Positions 13,245 to 19,009 of a stretch of 19,009 nt of DNA are shown in pieces (within the stretch, counting starts at the first letter, position 1; the number at the start of each line of letters is the position of its first letter). The position numbers and the translations under genes are program-made. Under the pieces are notes generated by a model that made no database searches, was not told where the DNA came from, and was given only the letters and a program-made list of their open reading frames with translations. Source of the DNA: Candidatus Thorarchaeota archaeon (lineage in GTDB: Archaea > Asgardarchaeota > Thorarchaeia > Thorarchaeales > Thorarchaeaceae); the NCBI GenBank assembly GCA_019057595.1, contig DXJI01000015.1, forward strand, positions 1 to 19,009, in the 5' to 3' direction.

Positions 13245-13261
13245 CTCGGGTTCTACCCGAG
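13245..13261. other. Short perfect hairpin before the zinc-ribbon gene
   Basis: CTCGGGT and ACCCGAG, seven pairs around a TCT loop, lie 30 bases before the ATG at 13215. There is no T-run after it on the - strand. It could be an mRNA processing or attenuation hairpin in the spacer between the two genes. The role is unknown. Confidence 0.4.
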
Positions 13262-13278
13262 CATATGTTACAGTCTTT

Positions 13279-13596
13279 CTATGCCAAATTACCTAGTCGC
13301 ACACTCACTTCATCCAGCTGTGCCTTAGTGGTAACGATTGTACTCACACCGTACGTGGGAAGGACCTTAAGTTCCTCCACAAGCAGGGCAATTGCCTTGT
13401 TCGAATCTATTTCCTTTTGATCCAGAGAGCCATCCGGAAAAGTAAGGGATGCCTCTACCCAAGTTGTCTTGGTCTCGTCAGAGGGAAACAGACAGTAGAT
13501 GTAGTCTTCATTGCTGCAGATAAATGAAGGAGTGTTCTCCCAGGCTTTGGCCAACAGCATACCAAAAGCCTTCGCGTTCTCAGCCTTATCAGCCAT
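13279..13596 (-). CDS. Hypothetical 105-residue soluble protein
   Basis: An unrecognised small alpha/beta protein. It begins with a helix (ENAKAFGMLLAKAWEN), then strands around FICSNEDYIYCLF and TTWVEASLTFPDG, a helix with NKAIALLVEELKVL, and a C-terminal strand-helix (STIVTTKAQLDEVSVRL). Two Cys residues in the first strand hairpin are the only ones. The ATG at 13596 has GAGGATGAT about 10 bases upstream, and a TATA-like box at 13643-13654 may start a new transcript here. It sits between EndA and the zinc-ribbon protein. Confidence 0.65.
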   Translation of the reverse strand: MADKAENAKAFGMLLAKAWENTPSFICSNEDYIYCLFPSDETKTTWVEASLTFPDGSLDQKEIDSNKAIALLVEELKVLPTYGVSTIVTTKAQLDEVSVRLGNLA

Positions 13597-13642
13597 CAGG
13601 AATCATCCTCGGGGCTAGATGTTAACAAAGACAATGAAACTG

Positions 13643-13654
13643 CCAACTTAAGGT
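13643..13654 (-). promoter_or_regulatory. TATA-like box for the hypothetical gene and those after it
   Basis: On the - strand ACCTTAAGTTGG is centred about 52 bases before the ATG at 13596, in the 68-base gap after EndA. It predicts a start near 13621. Weak match, by eye. Confidence 0.3.
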
Positions 13655-13664
13655 TTGTGCGAAC

Positions 13665-14225
13665 TTATGGTCTGTGCCAGACGAACGAATAGAAGGCAAT
13701 CTCATGGTTCTCCTTGACTGTGGCGATGATGAACTTCTTTCGAACACTAGTTGCAAGACGACCAGCTCTGACAATATCGAGTGGAACGACGCCTTTCCTC
13801 TGTGGAATCACATGCACGAGGAACGGCGCATGATCTTTTCCAGGACCGTGTTCATAGACTGCAAAATCTGTCCCGAACTTCAAACCAGGTCGTACGACAT
13901 AACCACGCTCACGCAACTGGGAATAGACCAAGAACCGGTCTCTGAACTCGTCAGAGAGCGTCGACCCCAGATCAAGTAGTTTATCCACACTCAGAGTGTC
14001 TCCGGCTTGATCAGTGACCTTGAGTTTCTTTTCCTGAGTCAGATATGCGCATTCAACCAAAGAGAGCTCCAGAGGTTTGTCAAATACAGAGGACTTGGGT
14101 TTTCTGATTCCTACTGGTTGACCAAAATATCCCTCATCGTATAACCTCATACCGTGTTCGGAATCCCATACTATTCCTCTGTCCCCCACAAGACTGGCAC
14201 GTGCAAGAGGGTTTTCAGGATTCAA
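13665..14225 (-). CDS. endA: tRNA-splicing endonuclease EndA (homotetrameric type)
   Basis: A 186-residue endonuclease that cuts bulge-helix-bulge introns from archaeal pre-tRNA and rRNA. The N-terminal domain (residues 1-90) includes a helix with SLVECAYL. The catalytic domain carries KFGTDFAVYEHG (Y124), DHAPFLVHV (H132) and VRKKFIIATV (K163), the Tyr-His-Lys triad. The His-Lys spacing of 31 matches the M. jannaschii enzyme as I recall it. The length of about 180 residues indicates the single-domain form that assembles as a homotetramer. The start is a TTG at 14225 with GGTG seven bases upstream. An ATG four bases upstream stops after two codons. It follows the DUF47 gene by 18 bases, so co-transcription is likely. 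Confidence 0.93.
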   Translation of the reverse strand: MNPENPLARASLVGDRGIVWDSEHGMRLYDEGYFGQPVGIRKPKSSVFDKPLELSLVECAYLTQEKKLKVTDQAGDTLSVDKLLDLGSTLSDEFRDRFLVYSQLRERGYVVRPGLKFGTDFAVYEHGPGKDHAPFLVHVIPQRKGVVPLDIVRAGRLATSVRKKFIIATVKENHEIAFYSFVWHRP

Positions 14226-14243
14226 ATCATAGCACCGGCTGCA

Positions 14244-14906
14244 TCAGGTATTCAGTGTGAGTGAGAGTGTGCGAATGACGAGGGCTGCATCTTCACTGAA
14301 ATTGGCCATATCTTCGAGTACGGTGATAAAGTCCCGAAATCTCAATAGTACCGCTATAGGTATCTCTAGTGGATAGAGCAGTGTAACAATCTCTCTCTGT
14401 ACGACGTCAATCTCCTTCTCAAGTCTGCAGATCTCCTCAGCATGTTTCATGGAGGTTTCTATGTTAATGGAGAGAAATCGTACCGCTTCTCTTTGCTGAG
14501 TGACCTGAGAATCTATCAATTCTCCAAGCTTGGTTATCTTCTCTTTGAGCTCGCCCTCTGGGTTCCACTTTCCAACAACAGCTGCCAAGTGATAACAGGC
14601 AATCTCAGAACCATCGATTCCTTTGTCATTATAATGGACAAGTTTGAGAAGGTCTTCACGCTGCATCAGGGTGCTAGCCTTAGCTAATTCACTAAGAATG
14701 GTGCGTTTCAGTGCATCACCCTTTTCCTCAAGGGATGTTATCTTCTCTAGGTCTTTCTTGTCAATGGATTTCTTCCCTTCAAGCCAGTCCGAAATCGCAT
14801 TGATCACAATCTTGTTTGCAGACACAGCTGTACGAAAATGCTCATCCAACATCTGAGTGATGTTGCCTAATTCCGAGCTCATGAAACGACCATTATCAAG
14901 TACCAT
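14244..14906 (-). CDS. DUF47/PhoU-like protein
   Basis: A 220-residue all-helical protein of the DUF47 (PhoU-like) family, known as an accessory or regulator of Pit-type phosphate transport. Signature regions are the repeated metal-binding helices with E-K-x-x-D spacing: LEEKGDALKRTILSELA (about residues 58-74), KGIDGSEIACYHL (94-106), RLEKEIDVVQREI (161-173) and VLEDMANFSEDAALVI (194-209). No phosphate transporter gene is adjacent, which is unusual for this family. The ATG at 14906 has AGGGTG nine bases upstream. It is divergent from the UppP gene, and the two appear to share a TATA region at 14946-14955. Confidence 0.85.
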   Translation of the reverse strand: MVLDNGRFMSSELGNITQMLDEHFRTAVSANKIVINAISDWLEGKKSIDKKDLEKITSLEEKGDALKRTILSELAKASTLMQREDLLKLVHYNDKGIDGSEIACYHLAAVVGKWNPEGELKEKITKLGELIDSQVTQQREAVRFLSINIETSMKHAEEICRLEKEIDVVQREIVTLLYPLEIPIAVLLRFRDFITVLEDMANFSEDAALVIRTLSLTLNT

Positions 14907-14945
14907 TGTTGGTTACACCCTATAAGCTGGAGTCGATTGGAGTAG

Positions 14946-14955
14946 CTTTTTAATT
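14946..14955. promoter_or_regulatory. Shared bidirectional TATA box, DUF47 gene and UppP gene
   Basis: CTTTTTAATT on + reads AATTAAAAAG on -. Transcription about 27 bases to either side would give leaders of about 17 bases in both directions, each holding a ribosome binding site (AGGAG before the ATG at 14994, AGGGTG before 14906). No second AT-rich box lies in the 87-base gap. Confidence 0.5.
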
Positions 14956-14993
14956 CTTCTGGACATTCAGCCAGAGTAGGAGAACCCTAACAC

Positions 14994-15809
14994 ATGGAAC
15001 TCTGGCAGATAATCGTAGCCCTCATTCAGGGACTCGTAGAATGGCTTCCAATAAGCAGTGAGGGACAGCTTGTTTTCTATATCTCTAATTTCACCTCTGT
15101 TGATCCAAATGAGATGCTTTCTCTAGTTGTCTGGCTTCATCTGGGTACGTCATTAGCTGTCATTGTGCGATATCCCAGGATAATCCTTGATCTAATCTCT
15201 CTGAAAGATAGGGTTCTATTGAAACGTCTTATCCTTGCTACAATTGGAACTGCCGTTACTGCAATCCCCCTCTACATCTTCCTCAAGGAGTATATCGCTA
15301 TATTTCATGGTGAATTGTTGAATATCCTTGTAGGGGGTCTGCTCTTAGTTACTGCAGTAATTCTGTATCTACCAACACGTCAAACCACTGAAAACGGTCA
15401 AGAACTTGAAACCCGCGACGTTACAGATAAAGAGGCTCTTGTGACTGGTCTCGTGCAAGGTTCCGCAGTCCTCCCTGGACTCAGCCGTTCAGGTGTCACA
15501 GTTTCTTCACTGTTAATGCAACGAGTGGATAAAGAAACTGCACTACGATTTAGCTTCCTGATGAGCGTACCAGCAGTACTTGGAATTCTCGCTTTGGAGA
15601 TTGTTACAGGGAGTCCAATTCCTTCAAGTGTTACACTTCTAGATCTGTTTCTCATCGAAGCAATTGTGTTCGTAGTCGGTCTTGCATCAATGGAATTTCT
15701 CTTACGGTTAGCTAGAAAGATAAGCTTCTGGAAGTTGTGTCTGGTTCTAGCTTTAATTGCAATATTATTTGGAGTTCCAGCATTTGCCGTATTGTGGCAG
15801 AGTGTATGA
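14994..15809 (+). CDS. uppP: Undecaprenyl-diphosphatase-family protein (UppP/BacA type)
   Basis: A 271-residue polytopic membrane phosphatase with about eight hydrophobic segments. The family removes a phosphate from polyprenyl diphosphates to recycle the lipid carrier used in glycan assembly; in archaea the carrier is dolichyl-type. Signature motifs: VEWLPISSEGQL (about residues 15-26), corresponding to EFLPISSTGHL of bacteria, and PGLSRSGVTVS (161-171) with catalytic R165. The usual His of STGHL is Gln here and the Thr is Glu. I recall SSEGQ in archaeal homologues, so this is probably a lineage variant, not a dead enzyme. AGGAG lies 11 bases before the ATG. It converges with the alkaline-phosphatase-like gene, 6 bases apart. 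Confidence 0.88.
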   Translation: MELWQIIVALIQGLVEWLPISSEGQLVFYISNFTSVDPNEMLSLVVWLHLGTSLAVIVRYPRIILDLISLKDRVLLKRLILATIGTAVTAIPLYIFLKEYIAIFHGELLNILVGGLLLVTAVILYLPTRQTTENGQELETRDVTDKEALVTGLVQGSAVLPGLSRSGVTVSSLLMQRVDKETALRFSFLMSVPAVLGILALEIVTGSPIPSSVTLLDLFLIEAIVFVVGLASMEFLLRLARKISFWKLCLVLALIAILFGVPAFAVLWQSV

Positions 15810-15815
15810 AGATAA

Positions 15816-16535
15816 TCACTCTGAACGTTTCTGGAACATCATCGCAATGGGAGAGTTTGCTTTCCTCCACTCAGCTAGTTTTCCTTCGTAGTCTAGTGGT
15901 ATAGGATGACGACCGTGGTTCCCTACAACGATAAAGAGTGTGCCAACACGAGCTTGTCGGTAAAGCACCTTGATCCAATTGTCAGTTCTCCGAACAATCT
16001 TCTCAAGTAGGGTCTTTGGCGGAGTTCGATGTCCGTATTGAGCATAAAGACTCTCAAAATCTAGAAAGTGTAGATAGAGTAGTTCGCTCTTGACAATCTG
16101 CTTCGTTGCCTCGATATAGGTGGCCATGTCATCCCGGGGTCGATCTGTATATGCCGGGTCGAATTCGCAATGAACCATATCTTCCTCGCGGCATATGACC
16201 CGTGTTACCTTTCCGTGGTTCTTGACATATTGGAGGAGATGGAAGTCGGTTCTCTGTGCTTTCAGTAGTCTTTTGATGAGGGGTAATGCGTAAGGATCAG
16301 TGGTTTCAAGCAGTGCCAAGACCTCCATGTTCTTGATGAGGGCCTCTGGTTTGTACACCACAGCTTCGAAAAGTCCGAAGTTATCTATCATTATGATGAC
16401 TACAGCTTTTGGGTTGAACTTCTTTACCAACTCTTCATTTGGAGGAAAGAGTCCTTCAGGGACCTCTATTCCCAAGAGTTTCAAGACAGTTGGAGCAAAC
16501 TCCAATGCTGTAGTTCGAACCTGCGGAAACGACAT
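15816..16535 (-). CDS. Alkaline phosphatase-superfamily protein with altered active site
   Basis: A 239-residue protein with the alkaline phosphatase/phosphodiesterase fold pattern. VVIIMIDNFG (residues 45-54) is the first metal-ligand strand. LHFLDFESLYAQYGH (155-169) gives the Asp-His pair, and VVGNHGRHP (204-211) replaces the usual GDHG with GNHG and keeps H207 and H210. The expected Ser/Thr nucleophile after the first Asp is not obvious, because N52 follows D51. Substitutions at two metal-ligand positions suggest weakened or altered chemistry. A role in phosphate ester or lipid metabolism is possible, given the convergent UppP neighbour, but unproven. The ATG at 16535 has GAGGTAGAGG upstream. 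It shares a TATA region with Get3 on the other strand. Confidence 0.68.
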   Translation of the reverse strand: MSFPQVRTTALEFAPTVLKLLGIEVPEGLFPPNEELVKKFNPKAVVIIMIDNFGLFEAVVYKPEALIKNMEVLALLETTDPYALPLIKRLLKAQRTDFHLLQYVKNHGKVTRVICREEDMVHCEFDPAYTDRPRDDMATYIEATKQIVKSELLYLHFLDFESLYAQYGHRTPPKTLLEKIVRRTDNWIKVLYRQARVGTLFIVVGNHGRHPIPLDYEGKLAEWRKANSPIAMMFQKRSE

Positions 16536-16597
16536 TCCTCTACCTCGATATTGTCTTGACGTAACTGCTTCAACTACTTAACCCTATGGCCTATGGA

Positions 16598-16609
16598 AGA
16601 GTTAAAAAC
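16598..16609. promoter_or_regulatory. Shared TATA box between Get3 and the phosphatase-like gene
   Basis: AGAGTTAAAAAC on + reads GTTTTTAACTCT on -. It predicts starts near 16631 (+) and 16578 (-). It is the only AT-rich box in the 108-base divergent gap. A direct repeat CCTATGG occurs twice at 16583-16596. Confidence 0.42.
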
Positions 16610-16610
16610 C

Positions 16611-16622
16611 TCACCCGGGTGA
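16611..16622. promoter_or_regulatory. Perfect 12-base palindrome at the Get3 start site
   Basis: TCACCCGGGTGA lies just after the putative TATA box and before the predicted + strand start. A dimeric regulator bound here would block Get3 transcription. Perfect palindromes of this length are rarely chance in an AT-containing gap, but the role is inferred. Confidence 0.4.
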
Positions 16623-16643
16623 CGACTCCCAAGAGGCAAGTCA

Positions 16644-17606
16644 ATGACTCTAAAGGACATCATATACAAAGACACTGTCAAGTTCATTCTTGCAGGTGGT
16701 AAAGGTGGAGTAGGAAAGACCAGTTCAGCTGGCGCCATGGCTGTACTATCTGCACGACATGGTTTTCGGACCCTAGTTCTCTCGACCGATCCTGCACATA
16801 GTCTCAGCGATAGTTTCGACCAAGACATCTCTGGCGGAGAAATCATCCCAATAAAGGGCTTTGACAACCTCTGGGGACTGGAGATCAGTACTGAGAAAGG
16901 CATGGAGCAGTTCCAACAGGTCATGGGTGAAGGGGCTGTCGGACCTGAGGCACAGATGGCTGCAGGACTGATGGGCGATATGACAGGAATGGCACCTCCA
17001 GGTTCAGATGAAGCGATGGCATTTGGCAAGATTCTCGAGTTTATCGAGGACTCTTCCTATGACCGAGTCATCTTCGACACAGCACCCACTGGTCATACTC
17101 TCAAGTTGCTTGAGTTGCCCGACCTTCTGGATAGCTGGTTAGGAAAGATTTTGACAATGAGACAGCGTCTCAGCTCGATGATGCAAGGTCTGAGAGGAAT
17201 GTTGGGCGGGGGTGACCAAGAGGACAACTCTTGGCAAATGATCCAGCAGACAAAGGACAAGATCAGGGCTGCTAGAATTGAGTTGTCAGACCCAGATACT
17301 ACACAATTTGTTGTGGTCACCATACCTGAAGCGATGGCTGTCTTTGAGACCCAGCGATTGCTCACTAGTCTTGCTTCGTGGCACATTCCTGCGACACACC
17401 TGGTTGTCAACCAGTTGGTCCCACCAAATCCAGACTGCGCATTCTGTTCAAAGCGTCATGAGATGCAACAGGCCAACATGAAGGACATCAGAGAACTCTA
17501 TTCAGACATGGACGTCACTGAGGTTCCACAATTCGATACTGAGATAAGAGGGTTAGAAGGTCTCACCGAATTGGGTAAGATATTCCTTGGAGAAACGGAG
17601 GAATAG
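16644..17606 (+). CDS. get3: Get3/ArsA-family ATPase (tail-anchored protein targeting type)
   Basis: A 320-residue ATPase of the ArsA/TRC40/Get3 family. Walker A with the deviant Lys is GGKGGVGKTS (18-27), switch I DPAHSLSDSF (49-58), and switch II DTAPTGHTLKLLELP (145-159). The zinc-binding dimerisation motif CAFC (C265, C268) is present. Between residues 86 and 130 and again 165-190 the helices are rich in Met, Gly and Leu (EKGMEQFQQVM, AAGLMGDMTGMA, SSMMQGLRGMLGGG), as in the client-binding groove of Get3. This is the single-domain, non-arsenite form, since the ArsA metal-binding cysteines are not present. GAGG lies 7 bases before the ATG at 16644. The small membrane peptide gene starts 2 bases after the stop. 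Confidence 0.93.
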   Translation: MTLKDIIYKDTVKFILAGGKGGVGKTSSAGAMAVLSARHGFRTLVLSTDPAHSLSDSFDQDISGGEIIPIKGFDNLWGLEISTEKGMEQFQQVMGEGAVGPEAQMAAGLMGDMTGMAPPGSDEAMAFGKILEFIEDSSYDRVIFDTAPTGHTLKLLELPDLLDSWLGKILTMRQRLSSMMQGLRGMLGGGDQEDNSWQMIQQTKDKIRAARIELSDPDTTQFVVVTIPEAMAVFETQRLLTSLASWHIPATHLVVNQLVPPNPDCAFCSKRHEMQQANMKDIRELYSDMDVTEVPQFDTEIRGLEGLTELGKIFLGETEE

Positions 17607-17608
17607 AC

Positions 17609-17707
17609 ATGAGACACTCGACAAAACGCAAACTGATGTCACTCTGCATGGTCTTTCTTTTCCTAGGTTCATTTGCAATTGCAATATTCCTGATATACAG
17701 ACCCTGA
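17609..17707 (+). CDS. 32-residue single-TM peptide downstream of Get3
   Basis: A short gene not visible in a length-filtered scan. The ATG at 17609 starts 2 bases after the Get3 stop, with GGAGG just inside the Get3 end. The product begins with a basic, polar stretch (MRHSTKRKL) and has one hydrophobic segment of about 20 residues ending IYRP at the C-terminus, the layout of a minimal tail-anchored protein. No family recognised. The tight coupling to Get3, which inserts tail-anchored proteins, suggests a client or membrane partner. That is inference. Confidence 0.55.
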   Translation: MRHSTKRKLMSLCMVFLFLGSFAIAIFLIYRP

Positions 17708-17723
17708 CCTGAAAAGAGTAGAA

Positions 17724-17867
17724 TTAGACACCTTTTACGCGCTTGACGACTGGTGGGCGAATCTTGTATAGAATCCTACCGCCACAGTATGGGCACTTGA
17801 CTCCGGGCAGTGTCTTCAGACCCTCGGGAGTAACTTCCTTGTGGCATTTATGACAAACGTAAACCAT
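17724..17867 (-). CDS. rpoP: RNA polymerase subunit P (Rpb12)
   Basis: A 47-residue protein, too short for many scans. It holds the Rpb12 zinc ribbon: C5 and C8 in VCHKCHKEV, then C26 and C29 in VKCPYCGGRIL, followed by the YKIRPPVVKRVK basic tail typical of archaeal RpoP. The length fits (archaeal members are about 44-50 residues). The ATG at 17867 has GGTG six bases upstream. It lies in the 222-base region between the Get3 and radical SAM stop codons, downstream of the radical SAM gene with a 62-base spacer. Confidence 0.92.
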   Translation of the reverse strand: MVYVCHKCHKEVTPEGLKTLPGVKCPYCGGRILYKIRPPVVKRVKGV

Positions 17868-17929
17868 TCCAGACACCAACTGGAGGGAATTCTAAGACAA
17901 TATGAACCTTACCTTACGACACTCAACAC

Positions 17930-19009
17930 TCAAAGATCCTGAACGACTTCTCCAGCAACAAGCCCACTGCTCAGCACATCTTTGATCCTAACAAAAAGTA
18001 GGGTGCCAGATGAGAATCCGCCCTGAACCGTCATGAGTGGACCTTCTTCTAGGGGATACACCATGGTGAATCCGTGATGTGTTCTCGATGGTTCAGCGGC
18101 GATACCACGAACAACGGTTCCAACATATTGCTCCTTCTTTTGACGATTGATCTTCTCTGCTTCCTTTCGGAGAGCAATCCCAAATTCGTCCTTTGTTGAG
18201 GATTCGGGAAATTCAGCGAATGCAGAACCAGGCAATGCACGGAAGCCATAGAGGATTATTCTATCAGCTCCAGCTTCACTCACTTCTCGCATCATCTTGA
18301 TAGACTGTTCTGTGGTTTCACTATCCTCTCCAGGGAGACCGTAGATGAGGTAAACAAATGGTTTCATTCCATATTCTCGAGCAATATTGACAGCACGGAT
18401 GACATCACCTGAATTTCCACACTTTCCAATCTGCTTCATATGATAGTCTGAACCGGTCTCGAGTCCTATGTTTGGGGAACTTGCAATCATCGACTCGGTC
18501 AGAGTCTTGGCAACGTCTTCAGTGAACAGACATGCCTTCATGTTTTCGATGGCAATATGCACCATCCCTTCCTTGACCTGTGGAATGGCATTCAGCGAAC
18601 CGAGAAGATTCCGTATGGCATCCAGGTTTGCGGGAGGGTTGCAGGGATCAGTCAATGGCTCCTTACCGCGCATGTAGTCCAAGAATCCTGGTGCTTCGAG
18701 AACAACTCTATGGACCCCAAGATCAACTAGCTCTCTGACCTCTCTGACGATGGATTCAGTGGACCGACTTCTTGGTGGTCCCCAGGTTCCTGGAACGCTG
18801 CAGAACCCACATCCTGGAGGAATGGTCTCAGGACAGTCTGTTCGGACATTGGCATCCTCGGAGTAGCAGTTATCGCAGTCAGTACACTCGCTACCATCTG
18901 GAAGCGGGAGATTGGTCCGTCTGAAGTTTGAGCAGCCTCTAAGTATCTCGACATATACCTTGCTTGCCTGATATGCTGGATAGTCTATGATTCGCACAAT
19001 TGATGGAGA
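17930..19009 (-). CDS. Radical SAM enzyme with C-terminal TRAM-like domain, 5' partial
   Basis: The frame stays open to the window edge through a GTG at 18997, with no ribosome binding site there, so the N-terminus lies outside. Counting from that GTG, the radical SAM cluster motif appears split. RGCSNF gives C22, and GCGFCSVPGTWG gives C63 and C66, with a Cys-rich insertion between them (C38, C41, C44, C55). The TIM-barrel core continues with VVLEAPGFLDY and IGLETGSDYHMKQIG near residue 180, and GLPGEDSET near 220. From about residue 285 (YVGTVVRGIAAE...) the fold looks like a TRAM/OB domain with VKEQ-type basic residues before it. Homologous archaeal families often carry an N-terminal B12-binding domain, which would lie upstream. 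Substrate unknown; tRNA or lipid modification are candidates. Confidence 0.78.
   Translation of the reverse strand, partial: SPSIVRIIDYPAYQASKVYVEILRGCSNFRRTNLPLPDGSECTDCDNCYSEDANVRTDCPETIPPGCGFCSVPGTWGPPRSRSTESIVREVRELVDLGVHRVVLEAPGFLDYMRGKEPLTDPCNPPANLDAIRNLLGSLNAIPQVKEGMVHIAIENMKACLFTEDVAKTLTESMIASSPNIGLETGSDYHMKQIGKCGNSGDVIRAVNIAREYGMKPFVYLIYGLPGEDSETTEQSIKMMREVSEAGADRIILYGFRALPGSAFAEFPESSTKDEFGIALRKEAEKINRQKKEQYVGTVVRGIAAEPSRTHHGFTMVYPLEEGPLMTVQGGFSSGTLLFVRIKDVLSSGLVAGEVVQDL

Noticed and set aside
16644..17606. Arsenical pump ATPase ArsA
   Set aside because: Single ATPase domain, with the Get3-type CxxC dimer motif and Met-rich client helices, and no arsenic genes nearby.
1..19009. CRISPR arrays, insertion sequences, rRNA, or other tRNAs
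   Set aside because: No regularly spaced repeats, transposase frames or further cloverleaf sequences were seen on reading both strands.

Overview
The window is archaeal chromosome. Evidence: an archaeal TFB (TFIIB) gene, RNA polymerase subunit P (Rpb12), a tRNA-splicing endonuclease, TATA-like promoters with GGTGA-type ribosome binding sites, many GTG/TTG starts, and the archaeal/eukaryotic selenocysteine pathway (PSTK, SepSecS, EF-Sec/SelB and a tRNA-Sec with 9/4 geometry). Few archaea decode selenocysteine (Methanococcales, Methanopyrus and some Asgard lineages). Base composition looks moderate by eye (about 45% GC, not counted), and no methanogenesis gene is present. A Get3-type ATPase and a zinc-ribbon/coiled-coil protein also fit an Asgard archaeon (Thorarchaeota- or Lokiarchaeota-like). 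That placement is inference. No mobile element, CRISPR array or rRNA was seen.

Layout. 1-2831: a methyltransferase-like gene (5' end uncertain at the window edge), an aspartoacylase-fold protein with an altered metal site, an ICMT/NnrU-like membrane protein, and an unrecognised protein divergent from it across a repeat-bearing promoter region. 2832-3225: a 394-base gap with a potentially structured element, an inverted repeat and the TFB promoter. 3226-4170: TFB, followed by a terminator-like hairpin. 4254-8560: the selenocysteine locus. PSTK lies on the + strand and converges with a - strand group selB - SepSecS - unknown 215-residue gene - tRNA-Sec. 8646-10215: a secreted or pilin-like anchored protein and a NapH-like membrane polyferredoxin. 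10210-14906: a nine-gene run on the - strand. In transcription order it is a DUF47/PhoU-like protein, EndA, a small unknown, a zinc-ribbon coiled-coil protein, a Cys-rich protein, a 41-residue membrane peptide, a selenophosphate-synthetase-related AIRS-fold protein, a small Cys/His protein and a ModE-like HTH regulator. 14994-16535: a UppP-type lipid diphosphatase and an alkaline-phosphatase-superfamily protein, convergent. 16644-17707: Get3 with a 32-residue single-TM peptide directly downstream. 17724-19009: RpoP and a radical SAM/TRAM-like enzyme that runs off the window.

How the genes work together. tRNA-Sec is charged with serine, PSTK phosphorylates the seryl-tRNA, SepSecS converts it to Sec-tRNA and EF-Sec/SelB delivers it. 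All four specific components sit within about 4.3 kb. Only the selenophosphate donor enzyme lacks a convincing canonical gene: the AIRS-fold protein at 10888-11880 is related to selenophosphate synthetase but has no evident catalytic Cys/Sec. The 215-residue gene lodged between SepSecS and tRNA-Sec is the best candidate for an undescribed component. No selenoprotein gene with a convincing in-frame TGA and SECIS element was recognised here.
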